DNA of 6,666 nt from Roseovarius sp. (GTDB lineage Bacteria; Pseudomonadota; Alphaproteobacteria; Rhodobacterales; Rhodobacteraceae), in the NCBI GenBank assembly GCA_023260815.1, contig JALQUE010000175.1:1-6666 (forward strand), in the 5' to 3' direction. Shown here piece by piece: positions 1 through 3,558 of the stretch. Below the pieces are notes generated by a model, which searched no databases, had not been told where the DNA came from, and worked only from the letters and a program-made list of their open reading frames with translations. Both the position numbers and the translations under genes were made by a program. Positions within the stretch are counted from its first letter, which is position 1. The number at the start of each line of letters is the position of its first letter.

Positions 1-321
1 CACGGCGGAGACGCAAACCCTTGGGAACTGCTTCCCAGTAACGGGGCAGCCGATCCAAGCTGGCGATATATCCTGATCAACACTTACGGGTCGCCACCCA
101 GCTTCGTCATGGTTCCCCGTGGCGATCGGATTGCTGATCGGCTCGACGACCTGATTCTCAATTTTGCTGGCCCTCTCTCGGTCGCCCGATCCTTCTATCA
201 GGATGTCGTAGCAACCTGCTCTCGCGCGTGCCTGAGTCCTGACGCAAACATTTCGTCGATCACCGAGTTTGCTCGGCGGCATGAGCAGCACTGGACAGAT
301 CGCGTATGGCAACCTGAGTAG
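1..321 (+). CDS. C-terminal part of an unrecognised protein (5' end outside the window)
   Basis: Frame 1 is open from the first base to a TAG at 319-321, giving 106 residues. The first in-frame ATG is at 109, but the frame stays open and protein-like before it (for example NPWELLPSN, then WRYILINTYGSPPSFVMVPRGD), so the true start is probably left of the window. Short hydrophobic stretches alternate with charged helices, and the end (EFARRHEQHWTDRVWQPE) looks like a natural terminus. I see no signal peptide, membrane segment or known catalytic motif, and I do not recognise the family. It runs towards the leftward operon ending at 567. The hairpin with a T-tract at 569-602 is placed to end its transcript. 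The partial gene could itself be a truncated remnant; the window cannot decide this. Confidence 0.5.
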   Translation, partial: HGGDANPWELLPSNGAADPSWRYILINTYGSPPSFVMVPRGDRIADRLDDLILNFAGPLSVARSFYQDVVATCSRACLSPDANISSITEFARRHEQHWTDRVWQPE

Positions 322-362
322 CGGAGTCGTCCGGCGCGATGACTGTAACCGTCCCCTTAACT

Positions 363-374
363 CTGCGTACGCAG
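363..374. promoter_or_regulatory. Perfect 12-bp palindrome, possible operator
   Basis: CTGCGTACGCAG is a perfect dyad in a gene-free stretch. It ends 8 bp before a TTGACT hexamer that could be a -35 box, a position typical of a dimeric regulator site. No regulator can be assigned from the sequence. The winged-helix protein at 998-1531 is a candidate only because it is close by. Confidence 0.3.
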
Positions 375-382
375 CACAATCC

Positions 383-410
383 TTGACTCTCTGCGCTCAA
401 TCATTATCTT
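383..410 (+). promoter_or_regulatory. Possible sigma-70-type promoter, rightward
   Basis: TTGACT at 383-388 matches five of six -35 consensus positions. It is followed after 16 bp by TATCTT at 405-410, four of six for the -10 box. Transcription would start near 417. No convincing protein-coding frame follows: the open frame from the GTG at 412 has an unlikely composition and no Shine-Dalgarno site. The promoter, if real, may therefore serve a short RNA. Confidence 0.3.
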
Positions 411-475
411 TGTGGTGTGCCATAAAGAGCATCTTGGGCCGGGTTATCTTGGATATCGCTCCGCCCACTTGGATG

Positions 476-497
476 ATGGTTCTGCCAAGGGAACCAT
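476..497. repeat. Inverted repeat, 7-bp stem with 8-nt loop
   Basis: ATGGTTC at 476-482 is exactly complementary to GAACCAT at 491-497, with TGCCAAGG between them. Three Ts follow on the + strand (497-499), too few for a convincing intrinsic terminator. It may be a structural element of a transcript across this intergenic stretch or a protein-binding dyad. Confidence 0.35.
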
Positions 498-566
498 TTG
501 CAGGACACGTAATGGTGGCGTCCGACCCCTTGAGCTAAGGACGCGCTGCTACTGCGAGCACATCGA

Positions 567-992
567 TCAACGCACGGTTCCCACACGGGTACCGTGCGTT
601 TTAGTTCCGGAGAAGGCCGTTATCACTGACCAATGTGGATCTTCGCCACGAGGCGTACGGTGTTCAACAATCGCGGTCCCGGTCCGCGAGCGGACAGCCA
701 TAGCCCTGAGAGTCCTCCAGTTGTGATCACCGAAAAACACGGGGGTGCCCTCTCGGACAATCGTCGCGACATACCCAGCCACGGACCCAAAATCAGGAAA
801 GCCGGCCGCGACCATCTCGCGCTCGTGCTCAGCCCAGATGTGTTCGGCGCCAAAGCCACGATTGGGGCCAGTGTGCCGACCATGAAAGAGACGGATCTCG
901 CCGGCCGGCAGGATGATGCCTGGCGCGCGCATCTCAAGCAGCCGTCCGAATGCGAGGGCACCCGAAGGATGCAGGATCGGGTTCATCGACAT
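567..992 (-). CDS. Small PBECR-like (barnase/EndoU/colicin/RelE-type) putative nuclease
   Basis: This 141-aa protein would most likely be an RNA-cutting enzyme if the family reading is right. The core has the look of PBECR domains: IRLFHGRH (33-40), then a glycine-rich turn into GAEHIWAEH (48-56) with H51 and H56, a YVATIV strand (74-79), GTAIVEHR (105-112), WSVITAF (121-127) and a short basic tail GTRVGTVR. The family assignment rests on motif memory, not a search, and the active residues are my guess. There is no signal peptide or membrane segment. The ATG at 990-992 lies 5 nt after the stop of the upstream winged-helix gene, with GAGG (rc of 1003-1006) 10 nt before it; a second ATG two codons on (984-986) is also possible. 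The spacing implies co-transcription and translational coupling. The stop codon lies in a strong hairpin. In such families the nuclease can be a toxin, a module of polyvalent phage/plasmid proteins, or a stand-alone processing enzyme. Confidence 0.6.
   Translation of the reverse strand: MSMNPILHPSGALAFGRLLEMRAPGIILPAGEIRLFHGRHTGPNRGFGAEHIWAEHEREMVAAGFPDFGSVAGYVATIVREGTPVFFGDHNWRTLRAMAVRSRTGTAIVEHRTPRGEDPHWSVITAFSGTKTHGTRVGTVR
569..602 (+). terminator. Strong hairpin with T-tract, likely rightward terminator
   Basis: AACGCACGGT (569-578) pairs perfectly with ACCGTGCGTT (591-600). Inside it, after one T/T mismatch, CCC (580-582) pairs with GGG (587-589) around a 4-nt loop. The right arm runs into TTTT (599-602), as in an intrinsic terminator reading rightward. 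In the leftward direction only TT follows, so it is weaker there. The hairpin includes the TGA stop of the 567-992 gene and so also forms at the 3' end of that mRNA. It would keep rightward transcripts from entering the convergent operon. Confidence 0.5.
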
Positions 993-997
993 CGATC

Positions 998-1531
998 TCA
1001 GTCCTCGGTCTTTGCAGTTGTCGCACGCTGCTTGGCGGCCGCTGCCCGCGCATTTGCCCGAGCATTCGGGCGCTCTGTTTTCTGACGCGCGGCCTCACGT
1101 TCAGCCCGCTCGTCGTCAAAATCCGGGGCGAGCTTCTTCAGTTTCCGTACCAGCCCATCGAGGTGATAGATGTTGGATCCGAAATCCCCTGCCGCTGTCG
1201 TTTGCTGCTCGCGCCTCAGAAAACCCTGTGCTTCCAAGTCGCGAATATGCTTCTGCAAGGTCGTCTCAGACATATCCAGACGTTCCAGCAGCTTCCGTTT
1301 CGAAGGGAAGGGTGGCTTTGCCGGGTCCATCCAATAGCTCAACAACTGAACCAGAATATTGAACTGGGCCGTGTTCAACCCAAGACGCTTCTGGCCCCGA
1401 ACGAGGATGTTCGGCACACCGGTAAAACCATGACTCATCACGGCGGGGCCGAAGATCCTTTCGGTCGAGGACTTTTGACGCTTTGCCGGGGTGGCTTCAG
1501 CCTTTTGTTGCGATGTCTTCTTCTGGGGCAT
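998..1531 (-). CDS. Winged helix-turn-helix DNA-binding protein
   Basis: This 177-aa protein is a probable cytoplasmic DNA-binding regulator or replication-associated factor. Residues 1-25 are a polar, lysine-rich leader. A winged helix-turn-helix spans about 36-130: FTGVPNILVRGQKRLGL, then a helix LNTAQFNILVQLLSYWM (52-68), PPFPSKRKLLERLDM (73-87) as the first HTH helix, SETTLQKHIRDLEAQGF (88-104) as the recognition helix, and a wing ending in NIYHL (120-124). This pattern is typical of the HTH_36-like proteins common on plasmids and integrative elements. The tail (about 139-177) is Ala/Arg/Lys-rich and probably disordered, giving extra DNA affinity. The start is secure: GAAAGGAGG (rc of 1540-1548) sits 8 nt before the ATG. 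It is the first gene of a two-gene operon with the nuclease-like gene. The direct repeats at 1630-1673 lie about 100-140 bp upstream and are plausible binding sites. Whether it is a repressor, an antitoxin-like partner or a replication initiator cannot be decided from sequence. Confidence 0.8.
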   Translation of the reverse strand: MPQKKTSQQKAEATPAKRQKSSTERIFGPAVMSHGFTGVPNILVRGQKRLGLNTAQFNILVQLLSYWMDPAKPPFPSKRKLLERLDMSETTLQKHIRDLEAQGFLRREQQTTAAGDFGSNIYHLDGLVRKLKKLAPDFDDERAEREAARQKTERPNARANARAAAAKQRATTAKTED

Positions 1532-1624
1532 GGCTCGCGCCTCCTTTCGGCATTCGATCTACGAGCCACGTTTCCCTAGAACAAGGCGCCCCACGAGATT
1601 GGCGGTGTGCAGTTTCTGTGCCCA

Positions 1625-1654
1625 CCCATATCCCGTTATCCCGGTGACTGCCAA
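1625..1654 (-). promoter_or_regulatory. Possible promoter of the winged-helix/nuclease-like operon
   Basis: Read leftward, TTGGCA (rc of 1649-1654) is followed after 18 bp by TATGGG (rc of 1625-1630). The -35 is reasonable and the -10 is weak. Its interest is position: one 19-bp direct repeat lies almost exactly between the two boxes and the other lies immediately upstream of the -35 box. Protein bound to the repeats would block or assist RNA polymerase, which fits autoregulation by the downstream winged-helix protein. This is inference only. Confidence 0.25.
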
Positions 1655-1673
1655 ATCCCGTTATCTGGATGAC
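1630..1673. repeat. Two 19-bp direct repeats, operator or iteron candidates
   Basis: ATCCCGTTATCCCGGTGAC (1630-1648) and ATCCCGTTATCTGGATGAC (1655-1673) match at 16 of 19 positions, including the first 11. They start 25 bp apart, a little over two helical turns, so proteins on both would sit on nearly the same face of the DNA. The two copies in tandem upstream of a DNA-binding protein gene fit either operators or a short iteron set. Only two copies are visible, fewer than most iteron origins. Confidence 0.55.
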
Positions 1674-1761
1674 GATACTTAGCTGTTCAGGTCCTTGGGT
1701 CAGGTGGATCGAAATCTACACCTACCCGTGGGGGCAATTATTTGCCATCGCGAAATGCCCT

Positions 1762-1787
1762 TGGATCCCGAAATTATTCGGGTTCCA
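1762..1787. repeat. Imperfect 26-bp palindrome
   Basis: TGGATCCCGAA (1762-1772) pairs with TTCGGGTTCCA (1777-1787) around ATTA, with a single T/T mismatch. No T-run follows on either strand, so a terminator is unlikely. A dimeric protein-binding site or a structured leader is more plausible. It lies between the direct repeats and the rightward gene at 2030. Confidence 0.4.
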
Positions 1788-2029
1788 CCACTTGAATAGC
1801 GCATCTTCCCGACAAATGCCACACTGAGTGGGCCACCGAGCGCCGGCCAAACCCGCAGCCTTACAAAAGATGATGTTGCAATATCCGCACCTCATCACTA
1901 ACTTCGATCAGCAAGGGTGAACCCCGTAGCTGTCGCCGGCTGAAACCTTCGTCTCCTGATACTGCACTTGACCTCGATCTCTAACTCGATGGTCGTGTCT
2001 AACCGGCGATCACGGCCTTGGAGATGAGC

Positions 2030-2812
2030 ATGATCGACGCCACCATTCCGTTTCACCTGTCTGCAACCGACTTGCCTAACTTGAAAAAGGCCGAGGCACT
2101 GCATCTGCCGAGTATTGCCCCCAGCCTCCGCCCAGAACTAATTGCGCGCGCCTTTGGCTTTCACACCGCCACTGGCTTCAGGCAGACGCTCCAGGCGGCG
2201 CCTGATCGCGAGCATGAAATCAAGCTCTCTTTCCAGACAGCAGCAGACTTCGCCGGCTCTCGTGACCTCGTCGTGTCGGCTCGGAACATCTACGATATCC
2301 TCGCGACGACCGTGATGGTGAAGGAAGCCTCACGCGATCCGGAAATCAACGACATGGGTTACGGCAACAGATATCTCTGGCCGGAAAACCGCCACATCCG
2401 CGACGAGCTGGATGGTGTGCCTGTCCACATGCAGGGAAACGTCCGGTCAGCAATCTGGCGCAAGCGGATCAGCGAGTCTCGTGCCAAGGTAACGGACAAC
2501 GCGAAACGTGACGGCCTCCTTCACGCACTTGCCTATGCGTCCCGCCTCGACACAATAAAGGCGACGCAGCAAAAAGGTTCCTACTTTCTGAAGCACCGAG
2601 CCGAAGAAACGCCCTTCCGGCTCTTCGGAGGCGTGGTGATTGGGCACAATTACGTATCAAATACGGATATGATCATCGCCATGCTGCATCTTGGCTTCCA
2701 GATGAATGGCCGGAGCCGGATGCTCGAGAGGCTTAACCCACAGTTCAACTATTCAATGAAATCGGTAATCTCGATGAAGCCGCATTCTGTCCGCCAAGCT
2801 GATGCTGCGTGA
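2030..2812 (+). CDS. Unrecognised 260-aa plasmid-type accessory protein
   Basis: The frame is open from a TTG at 2018, with ATGs at 2024 and 2030. GGAG at 2020-2023 is 6 nt before the 2030 ATG and directly abuts the 2024 one, so I choose 2030. I do not recognise the function. Residues about 8-57 (FHLSATDLPNLKKAEA, then LIARAFGFHTATGFRQTL) resemble a short helical module I associate with the N-termini of plasmid-borne hypothetical proteins: a run of helices ending in an 'LARGFGF-t-a-L' turn. This is recollection, not a search. The centre (about 100-180) is basic (SAIWRKRISESRAKV). The end has YVSNTDMIIAMLHLGFQM followed by NPQFNYSMKSV, which looks like a compact C-terminal domain. No signal peptide, membrane segment or enzyme motif is visible. 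The Tn3 element begins 12 nt after its stop, so the gene appears intact. Confidence 0.7.
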   Translation: MIDATIPFHLSATDLPNLKKAEALHLPSIAPSLRPELIARAFGFHTATGFRQTLQAAPDREHEIKLSFQTAADFAGSRDLVVSARNIYDILATTVMVKEASRDPEINDMGYGNRYLWPENRHIRDELDGVPVHMQGNVRSAIWRKRISESRAKVTDNAKRDGLLHALAYASRLDTIKATQQKGSYFLKHRAEETPFRLFGGVVIGHNYVSNTDMIIAMLHLGFQMNGRSRMLERLNPQFNYSMKSVISMKPHSVRQADAA

Positions 2813-2824
2813 TGGGTTCAAGTA

Positions 2825-2862
2825 GGGGTGGATTCCGGTAGGGGGCAGGATCGTATCACAAG
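2825..2862 (+). repeat. Left terminal inverted repeat (IRL) of the Tn3-family element
   Basis: This 38-bp end starts GGGGTGGATTCCGG and finishes ATCACAAG, the GGGG...AAG layout of Tn3-family ends. It matches the complement of 6579-6616 at 37 of 38 positions (G versus A at position 6), and the identity continues one base further in. TnpA binds and cleaves at these ends. The TGA of tnpR (2856-2858) lies inside it. Confidence 0.93.
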
Positions 2863-3464
2863 GAACTCTGTCGCTGCCGCTTCATAATATCGAGCACAGT
2901 ATTTTTGCTGATCCCAAGGTCGCGGGCGATCCATCGGTATGATCGACCGTCTTCCACGGCTTGAATGACCTTTGGCGCGAGCTTGTCGGATTTTGGGCGT
3001 TGTCCTGGCTGGCGACCGAGCTTCTTTCCTCGCACCCTTGCGGCGGCGAGCCCGGATTTCACCCTTTCGCTGAGCAGATCGCGTTCAAACTGAGCAATCC
3101 CGGCCAGCATGGTGGCCATCATTCGACCATGTGGCGTCTCTACTTCGAAGGTCATGCCGCTCATGGCTACAACGGAGACTTTCCAGCCGGCGAGCCTGTT
3201 CAGGGTATCCAGCAGGTCCTGAGTGGACCGCCCCCACCGAGAAAGTTCGCTGACCAGGATGGCGTCGATTTGTCGTGCCTGCGCCAGGTCGAGTACCCGG
3301 TTGCGCGCAACGCGATTGTCGGACGCGCCAGAGGCTTTTTCCTTGAACACTCCCACCACGTCATACCCGCCGCGCTCGGCGAACGCGGTGAGCTCCGTGA
3401 CCTGCCGCTCGCAGGACTGGTCGGACGTGGAAACCCGGGCATAGATAGCGGCGCGCTGTCCCAT
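2856..3464 (-). CDS. tnpR: Serine resolvase TnpR of the Tn3-family element
   Basis: This 202-aa small serine recombinase resolves transposition cointegrates at res. The N-terminal catalytic domain (about 4-140) has YARVS with R10 and nucleophile S12, then SELSRWGRS (72-80) with R76 and R79. The long E-helix region GRMMATMLAGIAQFERDLLSERVK (113-136) leads into AARVRGKKLGR. The C-terminal helix-turn-helix (about 160-196: KVIQAVEDGRSYRWIARDLGISKNTVLDIMKR) binds res. Relative to gamma-delta resolvase, the Asp before the first Arg of that motif is Ser (S75); such LSRWGRS variants occur in the family, so loss of activity should not be assumed. The length is normal. The start has AAAGGGGG (rc of 3470-3477) 5 nt upstream. 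The gene diverges from tnpA across 94 bp, and its stop codon lies inside the left inverted repeat. Confidence 0.95.
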   Translation of the reverse strand: MGQRAAIYARVSTSDQSCERQVTELTAFAERGGYDVVGVFKEKASGASDNRVARNRVLDLAQARQIDAILVSELSRWGRSTQDLLDTLNRLAGWKVSVVAMSGMTFEVETPHGRMMATMLAGIAQFERDLLSERVKSGLAAARVRGKKLGRQPGQRPKSDKLAPKVIQAVEDGRSYRWIARDLGISKNTVLDIMKRQRQSSL

Positions 3465-3518
3465 TTGAACCCCCTTTGAATCGGGCCTTGCAAGTCGTTG
3501 GTTTTGCTGGTGCGGGAA

Positions 3519-3552
3519 TTGTCCTGAACAGACTAATGACTAACAAGGACAA
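3519..3552. promoter_or_regulatory. Candidate res subsite (34-bp dyad) between tnpR and tnpA
   Basis: TTGTCCT (3519-3525) is the exact complement of AGGACAA (3546-3552), spanning 34 bp. This is the size of subsite II in the classic Tn3/gamma-delta res site. The extended half-sites (TTGTCCTGAACA and, on the other strand, TTGTCCTTGTTA) are alike. The dyad covers the tnpA Shine-Dalgarno sequence, so resolvase bound here would also repress tnpA. The whole tnpR-tnpA gap (3465-3558) is shorter than a standard three-subsite res. An 8-bp palindrome CTTGCAAG (3487-3494) may belong to another subsite. Confidence 0.45.
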
Positions 3553-3558
3553 ACTCGT

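Larger units (their letters stand above)
417..604 (+). ncRNA. Candidate small RNA antisense to the end of the nuclease-like gene
   Basis: This inferred transcript runs from the possible start just after the 383-410 promoter to the T-tract after the hairpin at 569-600, about 190 nt. It would contain a 7-bp stem-loop at 476-497 and the strong terminal hairpin. Its last roughly 38 nt would be complementary to the final 12 codons and stop of the leftward gene at 567-992. The evidence is only the arrangement promoter, hairpin, hairpin plus T-tract; I recognise no RNA family. Confidence 0.25.
1532..2029. other. 498-bp divergent intergenic control region
   Basis: No frame here looks coding. Apart from the Shine-Dalgarno sites of both flanking genes, it holds two 19-bp direct repeats (1630-1673), an imperfect hairpin at 1702-1723 (AGGTG/CACCT plus GAT/ATC), a long imperfect palindrome at 1762-1787, and a short dyad at 1970-1994 (GACC-TCGA against TCGA-T-GGTC). 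Such density of dyads suggests control sites for both divergent genes or part of a plasmid origin. No DnaA box or long AT-rich tract was recognised, so an origin is not established. Confidence 0.4.

Noticed and set aside
617..632. A third copy of the CCGTTATC...TGAC repeat
   Set aside because: The similarity is partial, with different internal spacing, and the bases encode the WSVITAF segment of the nuclease-like protein, so coding constraint explains it.
412..726. Rightward open frame starting with GTG after the possible promoter
   Set aside because: There is no Shine-Dalgarno site, the composition is Cys/Arg-rich and unlike a folded protein, and it runs into the nuclease-like gene on the other strand.
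950..1579. A 209-codon rightward frame opposite the winged-helix gene
   Set aside because: The leftward frame has a strong Shine-Dalgarno site and a clear winged-helix domain; this one has neither.
1898..2104. Short leftward frame across the start of the 2030-2812 gene
   Set aside because: It overlaps the better-supported rightward gene and has no ribosome site or recognisable motif.
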